NCBI GenBank assembly: GCA_029449235.1
Contig: JANATG010000012.1
Location: 558,001-622,000, forward strand
DNA length: 64,000 bases
DNA from: Linnemannia schmuckeri
Lineage: Eukaryota > Mortierellomycota > Mortierellomycetes > Mortierellales > Mortierellaceae
Reading direction: 5' to 3'
Shown here one piece after another: positions 23,624 to 34,816 of this stretch. The position numbers and the translations under genes were made by a program. Within the stretch, counting starts at the first letter, position 1. The number at the start of each line of letters is the position of its first letter. The notes beneath the pieces were generated by a model. The model was not told the DNA's origin, did no database searches, and saw only the letters and a program-made list of their open reading frames with translations.

Positions 23624-25900
23624 CGTATCGTTTCTTTATGTGCTACCTCCTGTACTACTGTTTTCTGTTCGTTATCAAAAAGTGTGGGTGGGTGTGGTGT
23701 CGTAATTGAGTGTGGTGTATTTATGTGGGGGTTGGGTGAGAGGCAGTAGTCTTGTTTGACAGCTGACAGACGGAGACGAGGTGTTTAGTGAACTGGGTGA
23801 GGGTCAGTCAGGTCGGCGAATTGTCCCAAGGAAGAAGGATGAAAAAAAACAGGGAGAAGGGGATTAATATCTACACGACAACAATAGAAATTACGTTGGT
23901 CATGCAGATGTTAGGAACCATGGAGGGAAGTCGAGCGAAAAAGGGAGAAGAATGAAAGAAAGAAAGAGGGGGGGAAAAGAGACAAAAGAAGAAAAAAAAA
24001 AAAAAAAAAAAAACGATGCCAGAGCAGAGAAGACAACGAGTAAGAGAGACGCAATTGCAACATAGTCCAGTCGACCCAAGAACAAGGCTCAGGAATGAAA
24101 ACGATATGGTATCAAAAGGAAACGAATCATGTCAATTTACACTGAACAGTCTGTGTTAGCGTGTGTGTGCGTGTGTCCAAACAAACAAATGATGAACCTG
24201 CGTGGAGACGGGATAGCTGCAGTCAGTCAGCACCGTCCAACGGTGCAGATGAACATGCACAATGGTTAAAGAGGAATGACGGATATGACATACATGATTC
24301 TTTTGTGCTCACGCACATTTGCCATAGAACACAGACAAATACATAAACAACTGACCCCATATACGTCGTACAGAAACAACAAAGGAAAATCTCGAAAAAT
24401 GATTGTGTGCTGCAGTAGTACAGGGACAATAACAATAAAAGTTAGGGTAGAGACAAAGACGAAGGACAAGAGCGTGTTCCTAATTACCTGGAGGACGGAG
24501 AGTAGGGAAATGGATAGTGGTGGTGGAAACGAAGACTGAGAGACCTTAACCGACAAAGTAGAAAGGTGCAAGCGTCGGTTGGAGTATGGAGAAGGAGGGT
24601 AGGATGTTGGGGGTAATAACGAAGAAAAGGAAAGTGGGGTGGCAATAGAAAAAAGTGAGGTGTATATGAAGGGTGTAAGTGGAGGAGAAGAGAGGAGAAA
24701 CAAAGAAGGAAAAAAAAATAATAAAGTAAAATGAAGACGTTGTGTGGTGGACAGGATATTAACAAAAGGTGTGGTGTATAAGAGTATGGGCCTGATGGTC
24801 ATAGACAGTCCTGCAGATGAAGGAAGAAGAGACAAAGAAAAGAAAAGCATGTCATAAGCAGAGCAGAGCAGAGCCAGTCGGTCAGTCATTAGCCAGACAA
24901 TCAGACAAAGAAAGAAAGAGATGTGGTCAACAGGACGAAACACCACTAAAGTGGCCCTTCATTCGCCAAAAGGGCTGATCACACAAAGTACGCACAAAGA
25001 GCTACAACAGCGTTCAACTAATGGGAGGTAGGACTGCAGCCAGAACAGATACAATACAAAAAGGCGTAAGCTAAGAGCTCTTGTCTAGAAAAGCTACTGG
25101 CCGATGCGATGCTAGAGTGAACCGATCTCTCTTATCTATTTGTCGAATAGTAATGCAAATTTGTTTGAATTGGACATGCAAAGTCCCAACCGTTTTTCCG
25201 CTCCTTGTTAAAAAATACAGCGGTTCACCTCTTTGTTTCCTGGTTCTCGTTTTGGCGCATGTGGTTTTTGCTTTTTCCGTTTGCTACCGTTTGGGGGTAC
25301 AGATCAAAGTTTTTAAGGGAACGTACGCACAGTGCCAGTAGAGATGCATCAGTGCGCTTTGTATTAATTTTAGAAGCCCGGCAGATAGGAGAACATGAAA
25401 AACAATACATGAACGAAGAGAAAGAGAGAAAGAGAACCGATCTGGATATATTGATTCTACAGCCAAGCCATGCGAGATCGTATTTAGTTCTGGTCGTTTC
25501 AAGGAAAGTGGCACAACACGATTAATCACTTGACTTGAAAGGTGTTAAAAAAAAATAAATAAAAAAAAGCGCGGGAAGTTGCGTTTAAATGGCTGCCAGG
25601 CAAGTACGTGAGAACAACATCACAAGGGAACAATGCGCAGGATGGAATCGAGACACACTCCGATTCATTCTGAACGAACCCCCTTTTCAAAAATTATCAT
25701 TTTTTCAGTCATGTTGTTGTTTTCGTCCGTTGCACGCTGTTTTGTCGGGATAGTGCTGCCGATCCAGTCTGGATTCCCTTATTGACAGGAATGACTTCAT
25801 CGACATGGTATAAAAGTACAAAGAGCGAGTGCGATCGTTTTTATTTGTGCGTGTATGCGTTCTCTAATGATGAATTATGGTTGTACAAAAAACAGTTTAT
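23624..25900. other. Intergenic, 2.3 kb, upstream of AMN1-like gene
   Basis: The plus strand is purine-skewed at 23920-24010 (ending in a long A tract) and 24480-24930, which fits a long pyrimidine-rich leader for the minus-strand AMN1-like gene. The largest frame (24266-24946, minus, 226 codons) is a Ser/Leu/Phe/Pro low-complexity translation of that tract and not accepted. The part beyond 25000 is AT-rich and featureless, presumably the 3' flank of the MRS2 gene. Confidence 0.5.
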
Positions 25901-26638
25901 CTATGTAGTTCCCTTGGCCAGCATCTTGAGTTTGCGGGAACAAAAGGCAAACACCATCATGCTGATACCCAGTGCAGTTGATCCTACAATGGCGAATGCG
26001 TGTGGGTTGGTCTCGAGATAGTTGTGCAAGTTCATGCCGTAGAGACTGGCAATGATGGCTCCACTCGACATGCCCAGGGTACCCATTGCGATCCTGAGTT
26101 CAAAGAGCAAGAGCTGGTTCCTGTTGGCACCCAAGATCACGTTCACAATCTCCTCGGTCGACTGCATCTGCTGTTTCACGATTGCGACCGTGTTGGCGAT
26201 CTCTTCGACCTGCTTCAGGTATGATTCTAGCAAGATCTCGATCTCTTCGTGAGAGTCCTCTGTCCTTGGGTGTCCCTGTTTCTTTTCAGTCAGATACATG
26301 TTTGCCAGATCGTCGTCTAGAATCAATGAAGGACCCTGTTAGCGATTGATTGATCAGCGACATCAATAGTCAAGCAGAAAAAGATCAATCAAGTATTCCA
26401 ATCAGCCATACCTTGATCCAACACTTCCACAAAGACATCGCGGATCAGCAGGGTCTTGGACTCAAACTGGGACAGCTTCTTGGAGTACTGCAACAGCTCC
26501 TTCAGCTTGTTCTGGTCAATACTCTCCTCCAAGTGCGCCAAAAGCTTCGTCACAAAGTGCACCAACACATCCATTTCTGACTGCAACGACGATATCACCG
26601 AAATAAAGATAGCTTCCAATGCTCTATGTATATGAATG

Positions 26639-26673
<35 letters not shown>

Positions 26674-27953
26674 TCTCGTTAGACTTATGCAAGCAACCAC
26701 ATAGTCTGGTTTAGCAGAATATAACATACTGAACGAAACTCTGTTGGCTTGCATATACCTGAATTCAAAGGGGAGACCTCCAGCAGCACTGGTGCTCATC
26801 CTCAATTTCTCCTCGAGATCATAGATGAAAATGGATTGGTTGTAACTATCTGTCGATCCAAAAGAGTCGAACAAGACGACGAGATCAGCCTTGATCAGAG
26901 CACGGATATGACCCACATTAACAAGAATCGCCTCAGGGCGAACCAACAGCACAGGCATCTGGTTGTTGAAGCTGCTGTCAATCTTGCGCAAGTCTCTTGC
27001 GTGCAGCCCATGCTATATGGAAAGAAATAAAAGAAAATTTCAGGTTAAAGATTCATCCGAACACTCGAAAAAAATGAGCTCATCGACAACAAAAAATTCG
27101 GTACTAGATACTAACGAACCTGTTGACAAAGATCGATCTTCAAGAACTCGCCGGCGGTGGTCTTGACGTTTCCCTTGTGGTCAAACTCTGTACACCGCAG
27201 CTTGATCTCGTTCTTGATGCTGTGGTGAGGAACAGCGGCCAGGTTCCGTTGAAGGCGAGTGGCAGGGTCAGAGATCGAGTTGGGTATAGCCTGGAAGGTT
27301 GGCTTTGAGGGCATCGTAGCCAGAGAACGAATCTCCTGTGATGTTCTGGATGGTGGGTGATGGTAGGGCCGACGCCATGTCTGGAGAGAGTCGAGTCCTG
27401 TGACAGAAGTGTTTTTGTTGTTGTTGTAGACATAGGTGGTTGTCGAGAAGGGTCGTTGGTGCTGCGTGTTGGTTGCTGAAGAGGGGGCAGTCCAGGAAGA
27501 AGAATTGAAGGAGCGCCTGCAAGAATTTCCAAATCGGTGAACAAAAAAGGAAGACCTCGGGTGAGAAACCTCAGACAGCGTCGTCGTTATCTGCTGTCCC
27601 TTGGTCCCTGCGCAAGCCGCTGTCGACATGTTCCTTGTAAACCATGTCGATCCTGCCAATCCTGTCAATGATCGGATATCCCGACTGTCCTGACTCCTAG
27701 TAGCAGTCGCTTCTTTCCCGACAAGAAAACGTTTGTCACCGCTGGTCCATAAGTGACGCGACGACGTCTGTACTGAACGGTTCTGCTGGTGTTTTGAGGC
27801 AGCAGCGGCAAAGGACAAAAGGCTGGTCCGCCCTGGCCTTGGCACAAGTTTTGTTGTTATTGTTGCTGTTGTTGCTGTTGTTGCTGTTGTTGCTGTTGTT
27901 GTTACTGGTTGGGCAAGGAGCCGTTGCGGGTGGCAACGAAAGACGCATTGCAT
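25901..27953 (-). CDS. MRS2: Mitochondrial inner-membrane Mg2+ channel, MRS2 family
   Basis: Four exons (27953-27120, 27012-26759, 26623-26412, 26316-25901) join in frame to 571 residues. The core starts with KLRCTEFDHKGNV, then LHARDLRKIDSSF, VRPEAILVNVGHIRALIKAD and, after intron 2, a helical region (ALEAIFISVISSLQSEMDVL, then long helices). Two C-terminal membrane spans follow, with the diagnostic GMN motif at 527-529 (SLYGMNLHNYLE). Known role: pentameric Mg2+ uptake into the matrix, needed for group II intron splicing in yeast. The first 200 residues form a Ser/Thr/Arg-rich mitochondrial-targeting extension. I placed the start at ATG 27951-27953 (MQCVFRCHPQRLL); the frame remains open upstream to 28325, so a longer form is possible. 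Intron 2 contains a 29-base A tract (T in sense). Yeast paralogues MFM1/LPE10 cannot be excluded. Confidence 0.88.
26643..26671 (+). repeat. A29 homopolymer inside MRS2 intron 2
   Basis: Reads as poly-T in the gene's sense, within the intron just upstream of the third exon; it may serve as an extreme polypyrimidine tract. Confidence 0.85.
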
Positions 27954-28413
27954 CTCTGTTTTATGAGCAAAAAGGCGCGTCTTGAGTTGATGCAGTGAGG
28001 TGTGACAAGCAGATCTTTTTTTTTTTATTCGACGTAGAATGTGAAAGTGTCGAATAGAAGAGGACGGAGGAGTGAAGAGATGAATGAGCGATGAAGAGTG
28101 AGGTAAAGAGGAGAAAGAAGAAGAAGAATGAGAACGAGTAGAAGATAAAAACGACGCTTGACGGGAGTGAGCACAAAGACGAAAGATAACGAACGAAAAA
28201 ATTACGCACCGCTGCAGAGATGAAAAAAGGAAAGAGCCTCCTATGGGGGAGGACACAGTCACATTGTCCATAGTAAATAGATAAGCCACAACAGACAGAT
28301 ATTCTTTTTTTTTTTTTTTGTCCATACTATTTTTTGCAACAAGACGAATGCTCTCCCTTGTTCTCTGGTCAGCATTGCCATCCTCCCCCTCGCCTTAATT
28401 CATACACCCACAC
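27954..28413. promoter_or_regulatory. Bidirectional promoter interval of MRS2 and BMS1
   Basis: 460 bases separate the two ATGs, which are transcribed away from each other. The MRS2 side is strongly CT-rich in its own sense. A T17-type tract lies near 28303-28319. No TATA box is clear on the BMS1 side. Part could be coding if MRS2 starts further upstream. Confidence 0.5.
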
Positions 28414-31400
28414 ATGTCTGACGCACCTCAGAAGGCGCATCGCGCCAAGACCGCGGGAGCAAAGGCAAACAAGCACAAGAAGAATGCCGAAAAGAACAAC
28501 CCCAAGGTATGTCTCTTTTGTCTATAATAGCCTTTGCTTCTTTTTTCTAAGGGAGCATAGGTCTACTCCTGACTCCGGACTACAATCTAACCGCACAATG
28601 TATAAAACGATAGGCTTTTGGTTTCCTTTCAGGACGCAAGGCGGAGAAGGCGGCTCGCCGTAACCTGGACAGGGACCAGACTAGACTTCATGTGCCTCTC
28701 GTCGACCGCACACCCATGGAGGCCCCTCCTGTCGTCGTTGCTGTTGTCGGACCACCAGGGGTAAGCATAAACCTACAGCAGACAACACACAACCGTTTTA
28801 GCGAAACCAAGGAGTGTCAATTACAATAAGAGGCTAACCAGCGACAAATCTGTCAATGATCTCTGTTTTGTAACAATAGACCGGAAAGACAACCTTGATC
28901 AAGTCGCTCGTCAAACGATTCACAAAGCACTCGCTCTCAGAGATCAAGGGACCCATCACCGTCATCAGTGGCAAAAAGCGCCGCCTTACCTTCATCGAAT
29001 GCAACAACGACCTCAACAGCATGATCGACGTCGCCAAGGTCGCCGACTTAATCCTCCTCATGATCGACGCTTCCTTCGGTCTCGAGATGGAGACGTTCGA
29101 GTTCCTCAACATTCTGCAAACACACGGATTCCCCAAGATCATGGGAGTCTTGACACATTTGGACCGGTTCAAGAACAACAAGACGCTCAAGACCACTAAG
29201 AAGAAGCTGAAGCATCGTTTCTGGACCGAAATTTACCAGGGCGCCAAACTGTTCTACCTCTCTGGAGTCATCAACGGCCGTTACCCCAATCAGGAGATCA
29301 TGAACCTCTCTCGCTTCATTTCCGTCATGAAGTTCCGACCCCTTATCTGGAGAAACACTCACCCTTACATGATCGCCGACCGTGTCGAAGACCTGACCGA
29401 TCCCGAATTGGTGCGTCAGAACCCAACCTGTGATCGCACCGTCACCCTCTACGGATATCTTCGTGGAACCAATATGAAGTCTGGCATGAGAGTTCATATT
29501 CCTGGTGTGGGCGATCATTACATGGACGATGTCAGCATCTTGCCTGATCCCTGCCCATTGCCCGACAAAGTCAGGAAGCGTTTGGATGAGAAGCAAAAGC
29601 TGATTTACGCGCCCATGTCCGACGTCGGAGGTATCATGTACGACAAGGATGCCGTATACATCAACGTACCAGGATCCTTCACCAAGAAGAGCCAAATCAT
29701 TAAGGGAGGGCTCAAGAGCGCCGACGGCGGATCGGGTGACGAAGGGGCGGCGGAGGAGGAAGAGAGCGAAGAGGAAGACTATGAGAAGGGCCAGGGCGAA
29801 AGGATGGTCATGAACCTGCAGGATGCTCCCGATACCTTGGCCAGCCAGCTCGAGGACAGTGAACTCCGTATCTTTGCCGACTCGACTCCTATGCGCGCAG
29901 GCGACGTTGAAGAAGATGAAGAAGAAGAGGATGATGAGGACATGGCGGAAGACAGCGAAGAAGAGTCCTCTGGAAGGAAGGGTAAGCTCTCTCGTATGCA
30001 ATTCCCAGTATATCATTTTGTTTATCTTTATGACTTTGCCAACTAACAAGTTTTTTGTTGCCTTGCGTTTGGTTGACTAGGTCCTCGCGAGCAAAAGGAA
30101 ATGGACAGCAACGGACGCGTTCGCCGTCGCGCGGTCTTTGGAGATGAGGATGACGATGTTGAGATGGAGAGCGGCGATGATGACGATGAGGATGACGATG
30201 AGGATGATGACGACGAAGAGGAAAACGAGGATGAAGGTGAGGAGGAAGATGATTTGGGATACGGATTAGCTCACTCCCGCAGGAAATACAAGTCCAAATA
30301 CGAGGCCAGACACAAAGCAGGAAAGAATGACGATTCCGAGTCTGGCGAGGAAGAGGTTGCTTTCGCCGAGAGTGACAGTGATCTGGGTGGCGATGACGAT
30401 GACAATGAGGACGAGGATGAAAGCGCTCTGCGCTGGAAGGATGACCTGATGTCCAAGGCTGAGTCGGTCTACCACTCTAAGCGCCGACCCAACTTAATGC
30501 GTTTGATCTATGGCGACCGCAAGTACACACCTGAGCAGATTGTCCAAGGTGATATTGAGGAGGGGCCTTTGAAGCTCTCGAGCGACAAGGAATCTGACTC
30601 GGATGAGGGCTTTGGCACAGGCCCTGGTACTGGTGCCGAGGACGACAGCGAGGACGATGGCGACTTTTTGACTTTGAAGAAGGAGGACTCGGACGCTACG
30701 ATTGCACAGATGATCGACTCGTGCAAGTCTACGCTGGAGTTTATGGATCTGGAAGAGTGGGACGCCACTGAGGCCAAGGACTCTATTCGCGACCGTTTCA
30801 TTACTGGATCGTTGGATGTTCCTGGAGCTGCTACTGGCGGTGACGAGGACGAGGCATTCGGCGACTTTGAGGATCTGGAGACTGGCGAGAAGGTCGAAGG
30901 AGCCGGCAGCCAAGACGAGGACGACGATGAGGATGATGAGGACGACGAGGGATCCAGCCGGAAGAAGCCCGCTGGAGAGAAGTCGTACGACGATATGTCC
31001 CGTGACGAGATTGCGGCCAAGAAGGAGCAGCTGAAGAAGAAGTTCGAGGCTGAGTACGGTGATGACGATGAGGAGAAGAAGGACTTTTACGACGAGATCA
31101 AGGGCGATATGGCCAAGCAGCAGCAGATCAACGAGGCCGAGTTCGAGGACGACGACCCCATGACCCGCTCGATGGTCGAAGGTTTCCGGCCTGGTACATA
31201 TGTCCGTATCCTCCTCAAGGATATGCCCTGCGAGTTTATCCAATACTTCCAACCCGAATACCCCATCATCATGGGAGGCTTGCTCCCTGCGGAAGAGAAC
31301 TTTGGATTTATCCAGGTTCGTGTTAAAAAGCATCGTTGGCACAAGAAGATCCTCAAGACCAACGACCCCTTGATCTTTTCGCTGGGCTGGCGCCGTATCC

Positions 31401-32395
31401 AGACCATGCCAATCTATTCGCTCAACGACGGAACGCGCAACCGAATGCTCAAGTACACACCGGAGCACATGCATTGTTTGGCAACTATCTACGGACCCAT
31501 CCATCCTCCCAACACTGGATTCTGTTGTGTCCAGAGCGTATCGGACGGCACCTCTGCTTTCCGTATCTCTGCCACGGGAGTCGTCCTGGACATCGACCAC
31601 ACAGTTGAGATTGTCAAGAAGCTCAAGTTGACCGGACACCCTTACAAGATCCACAAAAACACTGCCTTCGTTAAGGACATGTTCACTTCCGCACTTGAGG
31701 TGGCCAAGTTCGAGGGCGCCAACATCCGTACAGTCTCTGGTATTCGTGGTCAGGTCAAGAAGGCGGTCCAGAAGCCCGAGGGACACTTCCGTGCGACGTT
31801 CGAGGACAAGGTGTTGATGTCGGATATTATCTTTTTGCGAGCATGGTACCCGATTAAGCCCAAGAAGTACTGCAACCCTGTCACGTCATTGTTGTTGGCC
31901 AAGAAGAAGGAGTGGCAAGGAATGCGTCTGACGGGCCAGGTCCGCCATGCGCTCTCGATGCAGACCCCTCAGAACGGCGACTCGACTTACAGACCTGTGG
32001 AGAGGATGACGAGGCGGTTCAATACACTCAAGGTGCCCAAGGCCATCCGGTCATCGCTTCCCTTCGCGTCTAAGCCCAAGTTGTTGGCAGCCCAGAAGAA
32101 GCCCGGTCTTTTGCAGCGCCGTGCGGTGATGTTGGAGCCCGAGGAGAAGAAGATCTACACGCTGATGCAACAAATCAACACGCTCAAGCGGGACAAGGAC
32201 ACCAAGCGTGCTGAGAAGGCCAAGGAGAAGAAGGCCGTGTACGACAAGAAGAAGGCCAAGGAGACGGCCAACTACGAGAACCGTGTCAAGCGCGAGCGCA
32301 AGGAGGTCTTCCGTACCCAGGGCAAGGAGCAGAAGCGAGCTGCCCTCAAGGAGGCTGGTGGACGGAGGAAGAAGCACAAGGGTGGCGACGACTAA
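28414..32395 (+). CDS. BMS1: Ribosome biogenesis GTPase BMS1
   Basis: Four exons (28414-28506, 28614-28760, 28880-29981, 30081-32395), all phases matching, give 1,218 residues. Exon 1 is a Lys/Ala-rich basic N-terminus. The P-loop GPPGTGKT (77-84) is split by intron 2; the G4-like THLD follows in GVLTHLDRF. The middle has the BMS1 DYGYLRG-type segment (VTLYGYLRGTNMK) and several long Asp/Glu blocks (about 400-440, 455-500, 620-680), typical for the family. The C-terminal RIBIOP domain is clear: GFRPGTYVRILLKDMPCEF, GFIQVRVKKHRWHKKILK, FSLGWRRIQTMPIYS. The basic tail is coiled. Known role: GTPase recruited with RCL1 to the SSU processome for 18S pre-rRNA cleavage in the nucleolus. Long antisense frames over it only reflect G/C-rich third positions. 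Intact. Confidence 0.96.
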
Positions 32396-32624
32396 AAGCG
32401 CGTTGTTGCTTTTTCTTCTTTCTTCTGTTTTTCTTAGAGCATTATTAGTTTTTATCATCATTCATTTTTTCACAAGCATTTCCAATATTAAAACATCCAC
32501 TTCTTATGTATGCTGGGCGAGGTTTATGGTATGATGCGATAAAAATAAATATGCGGGGGTGTGTATAATAAACGATAGGATAAATAAAGTGCCTGAGATA
32601 ACACTCACAAAGAAGGGAGAGAGA

Positions 32625-34457
32625 TTACATGTAGCCTCCTGGGTTCCCCCGCGCAGCTGCCGAAGTGTGATCTGGTCCTCCACCTCCACCATTGCGTCCA
32701 TACTGTTGTGGGGTAGCGTCCTGATCACCGTAGTACTGTCCATAAGACTCATTGGCATGCATCGTGGCCAGGGCGGCATCTGACTGGGCAAAGTACTGAG
32801 CCAGCTCGTCGTCCTGGTTATACTCGTACACATCCAGATCTGCGTCCTCGTCCTCCAACCCGTCAATGTCATCCAACCGTCCATTGGAACGTCCAGTACC
32901 AACACCCGACGCTGCGGCGGCGGCAGCAGCAGCAGCAGCTCTTGCTTGACGCTCTTGGGCTTGACTGAAATGGCGGATGAGGTCTGCACTTCCGGGAGAT
33001 CCAGGGCGAGGCGGTTCGCCTGTGAATGATCGTGTGGGTTGCTGGTATTGTTGTTCGTATTGTGTTGCGGTGGCAGCTGCTGCTGCGGCGGAGAGGGCAG
33101 CCTGTTCGGCGGCATGGTGGCCCTGTACAGGTGGTGTTCGACCGTTGTCGTAGGTAGCCTTCTCGAGTTGATCCTGCAGTTGTTGTTGTTCCAATTGTTG
33201 TTTCTCCTTCTCTTGGGCCAGCTCGGCTGGGGTTTGGTCAATACCGGCGCGGGTTCCCCATCCGACTTCGTGGAGGGTGAAGAGGGCGTAGACCTTCATG
33301 ATGGCAAAGTAGTATCCAAAGATCAGGAAGGCAGGGACCCAAATGACGTCCTGAGGTCGCTTGAACAAATGAGGGAGAAGCTTAATGACACGGGTGAGCA
33401 TCAACCAAACAATGTAGGAGATGATGATATCCCACAGCGGCAGATGGAACTTGCCCTCAATCGCCATGACCATGACCGAGATTGGGCCTGACAACAAAGT
33501 AATCGGGTTGAAGATCTTGTCGACCATCGTAAAGGCGACATAGGGGTGTCGACTCCAAATGACGCGCTCGGTGAACAGGGACCGGAAATCCGACCGCCAG
33601 GTGTTCCTCGTCCACCTTAGGACCTGCTTCACAAAGCGCCAGTTGTTCTTGAACGTCGACAACAGCTCAGCCTCCTTGCAGATCTGAACATAAGTGTTCC
33701 ACCCATGATAAACCATCCACCTCGTCAAAAACTTGTCATCTCCAGAATTGAGAGGATACTTGCCCAACCAGAAATCATGCGTAAACTCGTACTGGAACTG
33801 AGGATCCTGGAGGATACAGGTTCGGTAGGCGGCCGTCCGTCCCGACAGACAACAGATCCCCCCATCGATATGCGTCGAAGCCGCAATCTCAATATTACGA
33901 ATCGTCAACCGAAACCCCGCAAGGACCTCCCAGACAGTCTGGTACCGCCCGACAGACTTCACAGTCTGCGACGTACCCACCCCGCCCATATTAGGGTCCT
34001 CAAAACAAGCCAGGATATACTCCAAACACGTCGGTGCCCAGATCGCATCATCGTCCGCAAAAACAATAATCTCACTCGTTGTATTCCGGATCCCCTCCAC
34101 CATCTGCAAGCGCTTATTGGCCTTGGGGACCGTCAAGACCCTAATCCTCGACGGATCAACAGAGTTGGCGAGTTCCTGAAGGGCATCCTTCATTTTGGTC
34201 TCAGTAATGATAATGATCTCCTTGGGGTTGTTGACCAGCCACGAGTGGGCGGCTTCCTTAAACTCTTCTCCGGCGTCGATGGTAGGAACAATGATGGTGA
34301 CATCGTATTCGGGGCGGTAGGTCGGGTTGGCCTTGGGCAGCATGGGCCGGTAGAAGAAGTAGGCTAGGAGCTTGATCGTGAACCAGAGGTAGCGGTAGAA
34401 GCCCACCACTCCTAGAGGTACAAAGACCGGGAATAGGTCTTTTGTGAGATACAGCAT
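32625..34457 (-). CDS. Family-2 glycosyltransferase, Cps1/hyaluronan-synthase-like
   Basis: One exon, 610 residues, starting at ATG 34455-34457. An N-terminal membrane segment (about 8-36) is followed by a GT-A catalytic domain: DVTIIVPTIDAG, the metal-binding DDD at 135-137 (VFADDDAIWAP), SGDD at 238-241, and the processive-synthase signature QVLRW at 278-282. At least three membrane spans follow (about 300-420), then a long cytosolic tail rich in Gln, Ala and Gly with an Ala run and a terminal Gly-rich end. The closest known relatives are fungal Cps1-type polysaccharide synthases, including the Cryptococcus hyaluronan synthase; the product here cannot be read from sequence. A 34470-35150 purine-rich tract (plus strand) lies upstream, giving a strongly pyrimidine-rich leader. 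Convergent with BMS1, 229 bases apart. Confidence 0.9.
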   Translation of the reverse strand: MLYLTKDLFPVFVPLGVVGFYRYLWFTIKLLAYFFYRPMLPKANPTYRPEYDVTIIVPTIDAGEEFKEAAHSWLVNNPKEIIIITETKMKDALQELANSVDPSRIRVLTVPKANKRLQMVEGIRNTTSEIIVFADDDAIWAPTCLEYILACFEDPNMGGVGTSQTVKSVGRYQTVWEVLAGFRLTIRNIEIAASTHIDGGICCLSGRTAAYRTCILQDPQFQYEFTHDFWLGKYPLNSGDDKFLTRWMVYHGWNTYVQICKEAELLSTFKNNWRFVKQVLRWTRNTWRSDFRSLFTERVIWSRHPYVAFTMVDKIFNPITLLSGPISVMVMAIEGKFHLPLWDIIISYIVWLMLTRVIKLLPHLFKRPQDVIWVPAFLIFGYYFAIMKVYALFTLHEVGWGTRAGIDQTPAELAQEKEKQQLEQQQLQDQLEKATYDNGRTPPVQGHHAAEQAALSAAAAAATATQYEQQYQQPTRSFTGEPPRPGSPGSADLIRHFSQAQERQARAAAAAAAAAASGVGTGRSNGRLDDIDGLEDEDADLDVYEYNQDDELAQYFAQSDAALATMHANESYGQYYGDQDATPQQYGRNGGGGGPDHTSAAARGNPGGYM

Positions 34458-34781
34458 CTTTTTTCCTTGTTATGCTGTTGTTGTTAGAAGGAGAGAGTTG
34501 GGGTCGTAGCGATGGAAGGAAAGAGTTGGGGTCGTGGCGATGGAAGGAGAGGGTATGTGTAGGAGAGAGAAGGGTGTGGAAAGGGAGTGATAGGAAGAGG
34601 AAGATGGAAAAGAGGAGACTAAGAGGAAGGAGAGTAGGGAAAAAAAGGAAAAGAAATGAAGGATAATGAAAGGATGAGAAAAGAGAAAGAAGAAGAGAGG
34701 AGATGGTAGGGTAGAGCGATTGCCAGGCGTAAAAGACGCGAGGATGAGGGTATAAGAGGGTAAGAGAAGAGGGAGTGGAGG

Positions 34782-34782
<1 letters not shown>

Positions 34783-34816
<34 letters not shown>
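34783..34816 (+). repeat. (GAAA)n microsatellite
   Basis: About eight perfect GAAA units within the purine-rich tract upstream of the glycosyltransferase. Confidence 0.85.

Noticed and set aside
24266..24946. 226-codon minus-strand frame in the AMN1-like upstream region
   Set aside because: Its composition is Ser/Leu/Phe/Pro low-complexity from a CT-rich leader, with no domain and no coding-like third positions.
30494..31786. 430-codon minus-strand frame (and 29048-30049) inside BMS1
   Set aside because: Antisense to a certain gene; long only because BMS1 has G/C-rich third positions.
32504..33241. 245-codon minus-strand frame in the glycosyltransferase tail
   Set aside because: Alternative frame of the Gln/Ala-rich tail; the glycosyltransferase frame is continuous and has the catalytic motifs.
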